This document shows, piece after piece, positions 1 to 6,015 of a stretch of 6,017 bases of DNA. Made by a program: the position numbers and the translations under genes. Below the pieces are notes generated by a model. It worked only from the letters and a program-made list of their open reading frames with translations. It did not search any database and was not told the DNA's origin. Position 1 is the first letter of the stretch. Each line of letters starts with the position of its first letter. The DNA comes from an uncultured bacterium (lineage in GTDB: Bacteria; Bacteroidota; Ignavibacteria; Ignavibacteriales; Melioribacteraceae). The stretch spans positions 1 to 6,017 of the forward strand of contig CALDDL010000248.1 of the NCBI GenBank assembly GCA_937936675.1, given 5' to 3'.

Positions 1-410
1 TCAAAAACACCTTCATTATTTATCCCGATTGAATTATTATTAATATCCCTTACCCGACCTCTTAATACAGCATTATAGATAGTGGACTTAGCTAAACCCG
101 ATTTTGTTTTAAAAATAACTATCGAGTCATTCTCGCTGAATGTCCCTTCCACTACTTCTCCTTCATAATTTTTCAGCAGAAATCTTCCGGGAAAAGTTTC
201 TAAATTCATCCGTTCATCAAATACTAAACGAATCTCTGAATTCTTAGGAACTACTAAAGCACCTTCGGTGGGCATCATGGTTAATATCTTTGGTCTTTCT
301 ATCTCTATTGGTGCATTTGGCTCTCTATCTTTGCATCCTTGATTTATCAATATCGATGCAAGTACGACAATTGATGCCATAATTTTTCGGATTAAATTTT
401 TTCTTTTCAT
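1..410 (-). CDS. Partial Ig-like (SbsA/Big_5-type) domain lipoprotein, N-terminal 136 residues
   Basis: The frame opens with ATG at 410-408 and runs off the left edge without a stop, so only the first 136 residues are visible. The N-terminus has a basic stretch (MKRKNLIRK) and a hydrophobic core ending in Gly-Cys at residues 25-26, followed by a charged KDRE. This looks like a lipoprotein signal peptide, but the lipobox (INQGC) is imperfect because position -3 is Asn, not Leu/Val/Ile. Residues ~39-136 match the layout of bacterial SbsA-like Ig domains: 'P.I....P.EGA..VP....I.L.FDE.M', then a 'V.G.F......IVIF' strand pair, then 'L.KSTIYNAVLRG.VRDINNN'. Such domains are usually structural or binding modules on surface proteins, and whatever follows lies outside the window. 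The start is 2 nt after the stop of the PorV-like gene and no good SD is seen, so translational coupling is likely. The lipoprotein call is probable; the function is unknown. Confidence 0.8.
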   Translation of the reverse strand, partial: MKRKNLIRKIMASIVVLASILINQGCKDREPNAPIEIERPKILTMMPTEGALVVPKNSEIRLVFDERMNLETFPGRFLLKNYEGEVVEGTFSENDSIVIFKTKSGLAKSTIYNAVLRGRVRDINNNSIGINNEGVF

Positions 411-412
411 AA

Positions 413-1414
413 TTAGAATTTTATTCCCAATGTGAATTGATGTATATCTTTAAGATCACCAAAATCTGTATAAGCATAATCAAAACTTATATCTCCGGCG
501 AAGGATGTATTTAGTTCTACTCCGCTTCCAAGTGAAAAAGTAACTTCATCATAATTAAACCGATATCCGCCACGAATTGTAAATATATCTAAAAACTTCA
601 TGGCAGTTCCTATATTATGACGTGCGTCGTTATCCCGTGAATCGGTAATTGTATAACTCAAATCCATTTTATAGTCCTTCATCGAAATTAATGTGGATGC
701 TAATCCGATTTTAAAGGTAAGAGGTATGCTCCATTCTTTAGTATCAAGAACTGCCGGAATCTGCTTGCCGGTCGGACTGCCAGGAACATTATGACTGACT
801 AATAAATCAATACCTTCAAATTTCATAGAAGTACCGAAATTAGTTAATGCAATTCCTATTTTCATATCATTTAAGAATGATGTAGTAAAAACACTGCCTA
901 TGTCGATTCCGAATGCTGAAGATGTTACGGATGCTAATTGTTCTCTTAAGTATTTCACTTTTACTCCAACAGAGAAACGATCTGTGAGATTTTTAGCTAC
1001 TGCAAAACCAAGCGATAGGTCATTTGCACTAAACACTCTTCCTGTTCCCTCTTGTCTTAAAAGAGTAGTCTCCTCAATATCTCCTGAACTGAAATAAGTA
1101 ATATCCATTCCCAGAGTTATAAAATCACTCGGCATAACGAATGAGAGATAACTGACATTGGTATTAACCAACCAACCGATATAAGAAAAAACAACATTGT
1201 TCTTTTCTATTCTGCTAATTGCTCCGGGATTCCACGCCAAGCTTGATGCATCTTCTGATAAGGTTATATCGGATTCCCCGCTTCCAACAAACTTTGCACC
1301 AACACCTATCTTAAGAAAGTTTGCTGCCGAAGTTCCGACATAATTAACACTCTGCGAATAGACCGCAATATTCAGCAATAATAATAGTGTCAAAAATTTT
1401 ATAATAAATTTCAT
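413..1414 (-). CDS. PorV/PorQ-family outer-membrane beta-barrel protein
   Basis: This is a complete 333-residue protein with a signal peptide at residues 1-20 (hydrophobic run of Leu, then AVYS before Gln21). The mature N-terminus reads VGTSAANFLKIGVGAKFVG, then ITLSEDASSLAWNPGAISR. That 'G..GA......D.....WNPGAI' pattern is typical of the PorV/PorQ family (FadL-like barrels). The rest alternates amphipathic strands and ends in a terminal Phe (FTLGIKF), as in barrels inserted by BamA. Well-studied PorV acts in the T9SS as a shuttle that carries CTD proteins from the translocon to the attachment complex. Many Ignavibacteria-type genomes carry several paralogues, often beside TonB receptors, and their roles are less certain. 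The start is supported by AGGAG 5 nt upstream. The gene follows the receptor by 14 nt and precedes the lipoprotein gene by 2 nt, so all three are probably cotranscribed. Whether this copy serves the T9SS cargo encoded upstream is an inference. Confidence 0.87.
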   Translation of the reverse strand: MKFIIKFLTLLLLLNIAVYSQSVNYVGTSAANFLKIGVGAKFVGSGESDITLSEDASSLAWNPGAISRIEKNNVVFSYIGWLVNTNVSYLSFVMPSDFITLGMDITYFSSGDIEETTLLRQEGTGRVFSANDLSLGFAVAKNLTDRFSVGVKVKYLREQLASVTSSAFGIDIGSVFTTSFLNDMKIGIALTNFGTSMKFEGIDLLVSHNVPGSPTGKQIPAVLDTKEWSIPLTFKIGLASTLISMKDYKMDLSYTITDSRDNDARHNIGTAMKFLDIFTIRGGYRFNYDEVTFSLGSGVELNTSFAGDISFDYAYTDFGDLKDIHQFTLGIKF

Positions 1415-1419
1415 TTCAT

Positions 1420-1424
1420 CTCCT
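1420..1424 (-). promoter_or_regulatory. Ribosome binding site AGGAG of the PorV-like gene
   Basis: The minus strand reads AGGAG, then 5 nt, then ATG at 1414. It lies wholly within the 14-nt gap after the receptor stop codon (1431-1429). An out-of-frame ATG inside the spacer (GGAGATGAA) meets a TGA at once, so it is not a competing start. The site shows that this organism uses canonical SD initiation. Confidence 0.8.
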
Positions 1425-1428
1425 GAAA

Positions 1429-3969
1429 TTAATAGCTAAATGAGAAACCAATTTGAAATCTTCTGCCCGGTCCCCACATAGCGGGATTATTTGTATAGTC
1501 ATCGGATGTTGCAGGATTAGTATCTACTCCCGGCTTACCCGAATCCGGATATACCCACCATACATTTTTTCTATTCAACAGATTTATTGCTTGTGCATAA
1601 ATTCTAAGATTTATTTTCCAAAATTCAAATTCTTTATAAACCAAGGCATCAAACGAACTAATAAATGGAGCCCTCTCGGCATTTGGTTGGAATACATTAT
1701 ATGTATAAGGAAGACCGCTGCTAGCACTACCAAGAAGTGAAAAACCCCAATTACCGGAAAAATCAAAAGTGGCTCCTGCGGCTACTGTATGTGATTGATC
1801 CCAATCTGCAGGGAAAGTTCTCGTTAAATCCCTCGGCTGCGAAAATAGTAATGAACTTGTTACTAATGCCTCCGAAAATGTGTAATTCAAAAATCCGGAA
1901 AAATTATTACTCATTCTTTTTACGAGAGAGACTTCAATACCTTTAACCGTTGCAAAATTAACATTGCTGAAAGTAGGATATCTTTGAGTCTTTTCTACAT
2001 CTCCCGATACTATTAATCCGTCTGTAATTATTACGCCGATTAAATTTGACGTCTTTCTATAAAACCCTGTTATATCGGCAGAAAAATCATCGCTCATTTT
2101 TAATTGAACACCTACTTCGTAATTAACGGTTTTTTCTTCTTCTATATTCCCGCTTGCTATTGCCCCGCTTACATTATTAACATCCGGCTGTGGATATAGT
2201 GGATAGCTTCTATTCATCCCTTGAAATGTCTTGAAGAAATCCGGATACTGATAATAAATTCCATATCCGAATCTAAATGCTGCTACATCTGAAATAGGGT
2301 AACTGATTCCTATTCTTGGACTAAGATAATTTCTTGTTTGCACCTTTCCAATTCCACCATCAGGACTCTTTATATCAAGTATATAATCTCTATTCGGATC
2401 AATAAAATCATATCTTAATCCTAGGTTTATTACCATTCCGATATCGTCAAATTCCATTTTGTCATTAATAAACAAATTATATTTTATTGGCTTATAATCA
2501 TAATCTTCAATTACCTGCCACCCATTCGGATTTATCCTCTTTAATTCGGTTCTTAAATTAGAAAGTGAAAATCCTAGATTTATAAAATGTTGTTTTGTTA
2601 TCTGACTTGAGAAACTTCCTTGTAATTCTAGTTTATCAAAATAGGAATCAAAGTAAACGAAATTTTCTCCCGAGACGGAGAACTCTGCAATTAATAATTC
2701 AGGTCTGATCTCGTAGAAGGAGGGATTATCAAAAACTCTTGACTTAAAATCTCTTGTGTATTTGGAAACCGCTAAATCAAAATAAGTGCTTTGAGATAAT
2801 ATCTGGGTGTATTTTAGATAAAGTAACTTATCATTCAAAATGACGTGTGGAGTACCATAAGGATTATATTTGAAGAAATGATCATACACTCCCTGTTTAG
2901 AATCGGAATTATAAAAACCAACTCTTAGTTTTGTATGCTCACTTGCCTGCCAAATCAATTTTCCGAAATAAAATAGATTATCTCTATAAGCCATCGGCAC
3001 TTCTTCCGGATTTCCGGTTTTATCAAATCCTCTGGAATCTACCCATTCAGGATATAAATAACCATTGAGATATCCATCAGATTGATATCCTCTGAAATTT
3101 GCAAAGAGAGATAGGTTATCAAGTATAGGTAAATTTATTGCTGATTCGAAATTATATACTTTTTGAGTTCCGCTATCTTTACCAAAATTATCGGTATATG
3201 AGGTTACATCCACCTTTAATTCTTTAGAAACATTATCTACTGTTTGCAATTGTAGAACACCTGACATTGCTTCACCATATTGAGGTCCAAAATTACCCGT
3301 GAGAGTTTGAATTGAATATAGAGTATATTCACCCAATACATCAAGATTATATCCGCCCCATAAAGCATCATTAACTACAATACCATCAAATAGATATAGA
3401 GTCTCGTTAGTTCTGCCCCCTCTAAAATGGAGACCGTCATTAGGAATAGTTGCGAACTGCCCGAATACAGGCTGAGAATTTATTGGTATCGTTGCTATAT
3501 CTGCCGTAATACCCGCTTGCTTTGTTAATAGATCTCTTACTGTTCCTTTTACGGGAAGATTTTGCAAATCCCTGAATTCAATAGATTGCATTTTTGATGT
3601 AAGATCTTTCTGCACCGGTGGACGCGTCTGCTGAACTATAATCTCTTTCATTTCCACTGTCGATGAGGACAATTGGAAATCAATCTTAGTAGTCAAGCCC
3701 CCTATCACCTTTACGTTTTCTACTTTTTGCGCAGTATATCCTATTGAACTCGCCCTTAATGAATATCTGCCTACCGGCACATTGATTATAAAATATGAGC
3801 CATCTAAATCCACTGCCGCTCCTATTGAAGTCCCTTCAATAATTACGTTAGCTCCTATTAATGGTTCACCTTTTTCATCAATTACTTTCCCGGAAATTTT
3901 CCCTGTTGTCTGAGCTTTCAATACAAAGGGAATAATTAAGAATAATAGAATAAATTTCAATTTTTTCAC
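1429..3969 (-). CDS. TonB-dependent outer-membrane receptor with N-terminal carboxypeptidase-regulatory-like domain
   Basis: This 846-residue protein starts at GTG (3969-3967). In-frame TAG lies just upstream, and AGGAG lies 9 nt before the start. Residues 1-20 form a signal peptide (cleavage near LKAQ-TT). Residues ~23-100 form a carboxypeptidase-regulatory-like / CarbopepD_reg fold (GKISGKVIDEKGEPLIGANV, ..DGSYFI..VPVGRYSL). Residues ~108-113 (EIIVQQ) resemble a TonB box. The plug spans ~120-245 with LHFRGGRTNETLYLFDGI and FGPQYGEAMSGVLQLQT, and a 22-strand-type barrel follows to the C-terminal GRRFQIGFSFSY. The family imports ligands such as siderophores, cobalamin, metals or oligosaccharides using TonB-ExbBD energy. 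At 846 residues it is shorter than typical SusC proteins (~1000), and no SusD gene is adjacent, so the substrate cannot be assigned. The PorV-like gene follows it closely, and the T9SS cargo gene lies 68 nt upstream beyond a terminator-like hairpin. No frameshift or internal stop is seen. Confidence 0.93.
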   Translation of the reverse strand: MKKLKFILLFLIIPFVLKAQTTGKISGKVIDEKGEPLIGANVIIEGTSIGAAVDLDGSYFIINVPVGRYSLRASSIGYTAQKVENVKVIGGLTTKIDFQLSSSTVEMKEIIVQQTRPPVQKDLTSKMQSIEFRDLQNLPVKGTVRDLLTKQAGITADIATIPINSQPVFGQFATIPNDGLHFRGGRTNETLYLFDGIVVNDALWGGYNLDVLGEYTLYSIQTLTGNFGPQYGEAMSGVLQLQTVDNVSKELKVDVTSYTDNFGKDSGTQKVYNFESAINLPILDNLSLFANFRGYQSDGYLNGYLYPEWVDSRGFDKTGNPEEVPMAYRDNLFYFGKLIWQASEHTKLRVGFYNSDSKQGVYDHFFKYNPYGTPHVILNDKLLYLKYTQILSQSTYFDLAVSKYTRDFKSRVFDNPSFYEIRPELLIAEFSVSGENFVYFDSYFDKLELQGSFSSQITKQHFINLGFSLSNLRTELKRINPNGWQVIEDYDYKPIKYNLFINDKMEFDDIGMVINLGLRYDFIDPNRDYILDIKSPDGGIGKVQTRNYLSPRIGISYPISDVAAFRFGYGIYYQYPDFFKTFQGMNRSYPLYPQPDVNNVSGAIASGNIEEEKTVNYEVGVQLKMSDDFSADITGFYRKTSNLIGVIITDGLIVSGDVEKTQRYPTFSNVNFATVKGIEVSLVKRMSNNFSGFLNYTFSEALVTSSLLFSQPRDLTRTFPADWDQSHTVAAGATFDFSGNWGFSLLGSASSGLPYTYNVFQPNAERAPFISSFDALVYKEFEFWKINLRIYAQAINLLNRKNVWWVYPDSGKPGVDTNPATSDDYTNNPAMWGPGRRFQIGFSFSY

Positions 3970-3978
3970 GACTATTAG

Positions 3979-3983
3979 CTCCT
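3979..3983 (-). promoter_or_regulatory. Ribosome binding site AGGAG that supports the GTG start of the TonB receptor
   Basis: AGGAG on the minus strand lies 9 nt before GTG at 3969. An in-frame TAG at 3984-3982 overlaps its 5' end, so no longer N-terminus is possible. The GTG is followed by a typical signal peptide (KKLKFILLFL), which confirms the non-ATG start. Confidence 0.75.
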
Positions 3984-4002
3984 ATTATAATTTGAGTTTA
4001 TA

Positions 4003-4027
4003 AAAGGCGGAATAAATTCCGCCCTTT
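4003..4027 (-). terminator. Hairpin terminator or attenuator between cargo and receptor genes
   Basis: On the minus strand the arms read AAAGG(G)CGGAA and TTCCGCCTTT around a TTTA loop. The stem is about 10 bp with one bulged G, and TTTTATAAA follows. It begins 11 nt after the stop of the cargo gene (4040-4038). It fits a rho-independent terminator, though the T-run is short. Because the receptor gene starts only 33 nt beyond it with no convincing promoter in the gap, it may act as a partial terminator that lowers expression of downstream genes relative to the cargo. On the plus strand the hairpin is also followed by T-rich sequence, but no plus-strand gene is present to use it. Confidence 0.7.
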
Positions 4028-4037
4028 ATTTATTTAA

Positions 4038-5765
4038 TTATTTTAAAAGGAGCATTTTCTTAACAATCTTTGCACTTCCTGCTTCTAAAGAATAAAGATA
4101 AATTCCGCTTGCTAAATTCGAAGCATTGAAATTTACTGAATATCTTCCTTGATTCTGCATGCTATTAACTAATGTGGCAACTTCCTCTCCGATCATATTA
4201 AATACACGCAATTTTACAAAGCCTTCTTTTGGTAATGTATATTCAATTTTTGTAGTCGGATTGAATGGATTCGGATAATTTTGGGCTAAATTGATATCGG
4301 TTGGTATAGCTTCTGTATATTCTTCCGCAATTCCTGTACCCGGATCTAAATTAAAAATAAATCCGCCCACTCCCGACATCGATGCGTAATCAGCTCTCCA
4401 CGGACCGTTGTTCTCACCTGCATAAATCATTATTGCAATTTTATCAGTTGTCGTGAAATTAGGCATATTTTTAGGGTTGAGAAGAAGTGATTTTGGTATT
4501 GCCATCTCTACTTCATTATTAGATGCATTCCATGCTGCTTTTACACCTACATAATCATCAGCAACTACATAATCCCAACCGTTACCTGTTTGATTATGTT
4601 CCCATAATGCTTGTTCAAACCCTGTATTTGCATAATAGGCACTATCGGCAGGATATACTTGAACAAAATAATCATAACCATTACCCCACCAACCCCATGT
4701 TAATCCGGTAGTATCGGCTGTACCCGGGTCAATTGAAATATATGCTGCTATAGCAGCTCCGCCATGATATGATGTATCGGCTGCTATTCTCGATACGTCT
4801 GCTATCGAATTCATCTTAATTCTCACATAAACATTATCTTCATCATCGGTTGCAAATACGTCATCAATATCTAAATCAGCATAATACGAAGGTTCACTGC
4901 TTCCTCTTGCCGGTTCAGTTTCATCTCCATCAGCAAATGTTTTTTCAGCATTGTCACCTAAATCTAATTGTGTATCCTGCTGCCAGTCAAAAAAGTTTCC
5001 GTCGATAGCCACTTTTCCTTCCGGTTTTAGATTTAATAAAAATCCGCCAATACCCGGTGTTGAACAATAATCAGCTCTCCAAGGAGCATTATTTTCTCCT
5101 GCATATACCATTATTGCTATTTTATCCGTACCGGCAAAATTAGCAATATTTCTAGGATGCAATAAAATGGATTTTGGAATTGCAATCTCTACATCATTAT
5201 TTGTACTATTCCAAACAACTTGAGCACCTAGAGTAGGACTAGCGATTTCATAATCCCAACCGTTACCTGTTTGTTTGTGTTCATAGATATATTGAGGGTA
5301 CATGGTAGTATTTTCAGCTAAACTGTCTGACGGAAAAGCTTGAATTAAATAATCATAACCATTTCCCCACCATCCCCAAGTCAATCCTGTTGTATCTCCT
5401 TCTCCGGGATCAACTGAAATATATACAGCTAGGGCAGCGCCACCATGATAAGAGGTGTCATTTGGAACATTTAAAATATTACCAATTGAATTCATCTTTA
5501 TACGCAAATAAACAAAATTGGCATCATCTGTTGCATATAAGTCATCAATATCTAAATCGGCAAAATAAGCAGCATTTGTGCCGCCCCTTGCCGGAACTGT
5601 CTCATCTCCGTCTGCAAATGTTTTTTCTTCATTTGGGGAAACATCTAATTGATACTTTGGCAGCCAATCGAAAAATAATCCATCGACTTTGATTTGTGAA
5701 TATGTTTTTACCGATAAAAGCGAAAGGTAAGCAACTGCTAAGAGGAGGTAACTAACTCTCTTCAT
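4038..5765 (-). CDS. Secreted T9SS cargo protein with two tandem CBM9/DOMON-like domains and a C-terminal sorting domain
   Basis: I choose ATG at 5765 (575 residues) because GAGG lies 6 nt upstream and a clean signal peptide follows (MKRVSYLLLAVAYLSLLSV..TYS-Q, residues 1-23). An in-frame ATG at 5777 would add MRSN but has no SD. Residues ~25-247 and ~252-474 are two copies of one domain, about 60% identical by hand alignment and in register with no gaps. Each copy holds (V/I)DG.FFDW, EKTFADGDET, ADLDIDD..ATDD, YHGGAA, GLTWGWWGNGYDY, QTGNGWDY and DKIAIM.YAGENN.PWRADY. The opening 'DG.F.DW' and beta-rich pattern suggest the CBM9-like / DOMON superfamily. The conserved aromatics and acidic clusters suggest ligand and perhaps Ca2+ binding, but this is inferred. 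Residues ~488-575 form a type-A T9SS sorting domain (NYPNPFNPTTKIEYTLP, ..GIYLYSLEAGS..KKMLLLK) that directs export and usually surface attachment or release. No catalytic motif is recognised. It could equally be a structural surface protein. Confidence 0.85.
   Translation of the reverse strand: MKRVSYLLLAVAYLSLLSVKTYSQIKVDGLFFDWLPKYQLDVSPNEEKTFADGDETVPARGGTNAAYFADLDIDDLYATDDANFVYLRIKMNSIGNILNVPNDTSYHGGAALAVYISVDPGEGDTTGLTWGWWGNGYDYLIQAFPSDSLAENTTMYPQYIYEHKQTGNGWDYEIASPTLGAQVVWNSTNNDVEIAIPKSILLHPRNIANFAGTDKIAIMVYAGENNAPWRADYCSTPGIGGFLLNLKPEGKVAIDGNFFDWQQDTQLDLGDNAEKTFADGDETEPARGSSEPSYYADLDIDDVFATDDEDNVYVRIKMNSIADVSRIAADTSYHGGAAIAAYISIDPGTADTTGLTWGWWGNGYDYFVQVYPADSAYYANTGFEQALWEHNQTGNGWDYVVADDYVGVKAAWNASNNEVEMAIPKSLLLNPKNMPNFTTTDKIAIMIYAGENNGPWRADYASMSGVGGFIFNLDPGTGIAEEYTEAIPTDINLAQNYPNPFNPTTKIEYTLPKEGFVKLRVFNMIGEEVATLVNSMQNQGRYSVNFNASNLASGIYLYSLEAGSAKIVKKMLLLK
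4344..5012 (-). repeat. Second copy of the ~670-bp tandem intragenic duplication
   Basis: This segment encodes residues ~252-474 of the secreted protein and repeats the segment at 5025-5693 with a constant 681-nt (227-codon) offset. Landmarks line up without indels: WGWWGNGYDY, QTGNGWDY and YAGENN all sit exactly 227 residues apart. The DNA has diverged at many silent and some coding positions, so the duplication is not recent. Confidence 0.85.
5025..5693 (-). repeat. First copy of the ~670-bp tandem intragenic duplication
   Basis: This segment encodes residues ~25-247, directly after the signal peptide. A short linker of about four codons separates it from the second copy. The most variable stretch between copies is around residues 145-162 and the loop after KMNSI. 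The aromatic and acidic motifs are unchanged. Confidence 0.85.
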
Positions 5766-5771
5766 ATTAGA

Positions 5772-5775
5772 CCTC
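5772..5775 (-). promoter_or_regulatory. Ribosome binding site GAGG that selects the 5765 start
   Basis: GAGG on the minus strand lies 6 nt before ATG at 5765. It overlaps the alternative in-frame ATG at 5777-5775, which itself has only A-rich sequence before it. With SD sites evident at two downstream genes, the inner ATG is preferred. Confidence 0.6.
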
Positions 5776-5794
5776 ATTTTATTTTGGATTGTTG

Positions 5795-5909
5795 TTTTTG
5801 TAAATAATTAAAAGTTTAAAAAACTTTTTTCTTTTACACAGGTAATATTTAATATATTTTTTTAATTGTCAAGGAATATTTTAAATTCTTTAAATATTAT
5901 TTACAAAAA
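5795..5909. repeat. Perfect 14-bp inverted repeat flanking the promoter
   Basis: TTTTTGTAAATAAT at 5795-5808 is exactly reverse-complementary to ATTATTTACAAAAA at 5896-5909, leaving an 87-bp interior that contains the TTGACA promoter. Similarity continues inward with small gaps: after the 14-mer, both arms read roughly AAAG then TTTAAAA, to about 5821 on the left and 5879 on the right. Only the left arm would lie in the transcript, so an RNA hairpin does not explain the pair. They could be recombination sites of an invertible segment, paired operator sites, or chance in AT-rich DNA. Confidence 0.6.
5844..5872 (-). promoter_or_regulatory. Probable sigma-70-type promoter for the secreted-protein gene
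   Basis: The minus strand has a perfect TTGACA (5872-5867), a 17-nt A/T-rich spacer, and a weak -10 AATATT (5849-5844; four of six consensus positions). Transcription would start near 5837, giving a leader of about 70 nt. No Bacteroidetes-type TAnnTTTG element is seen in the leader. The -35 is convincing. The -10 is only fair, and the AT richness makes chance -10 matches common. Confidence 0.5.
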
Positions 5910-5962
5910 TGGATTTGGCTTTAAAATTTGTTTGAGTTGAATAGTGTTAATATTTGAGAAAT

Positions 5963-6015
5963 AAAAAATCCCAGAAACGGCAGACTTCCTAATAGTCTGT
6001 CTTATCCACCGTTTC
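5963..6015 (-). terminator. Nested hairpin plus T6: probable terminator of a gene beyond the right edge
   Basis: The outer arms GAAACGG (5974-5980) and CCGTTTC (6009-6015) enclose an inner stem CAGACT / AGTCTG (5981-5986 / 5994-5999) with a 7-nt loop. A 9-nt bulge (6000-6008) lies on one side only. On the minus strand the two 3' arms are contiguous, and 5 nt later comes TTTTTT (5968-5963). This is the layout of a rho-independent terminator for a minus-strand transcript entering from the right. The 5' base of the structure may extend outside the window. Confidence 0.55.

Noticed and set aside
900..1946. Plus-strand open frames at 900-1097, 1453-1740 and 1737-1946.
   Set aside because: They lie antisense within the PorV-like and TonB receptor genes, which have strong family signatures. 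The translations show no domain pattern.
3984..3989. Perfect TATAAT on the minus strand just before the receptor gene, as a possible -10 box.
   Set aside because: The matching -35 position reads TTCCGC, and a start about 7 nt downstream would remove the AGGAG site. It is more likely AT-rich spacer sequence, though a start in this gap is not excluded.
4523..5692. Plus-strand open frames at 4523-4711 and 5390-5692.
   Set aside because: They are antisense to the two copies of the duplicated domain. Their His/Leu/Gln-rich translations are composition artefacts, and no SD or promoter supports them.
5810..5828. Small inverted repeat AAAAGTTT / AAACTTTT in the 5' leader.
   Set aside because: It is almost entirely A/T with a 3-nt loop, so weak as an RNA structure. 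It is better regarded as part of the longer flanking repeat similarity than as a separate riboswitch or attenuator.
5875..5898. Imperfect A/T palindrome upstream of the -35 box as a dedicated operator.
   Set aside because: It contains only A/T in the arms with one unpaired T, a pattern expected by chance in this composition, and it overlaps the flanking inverted repeat already reported.
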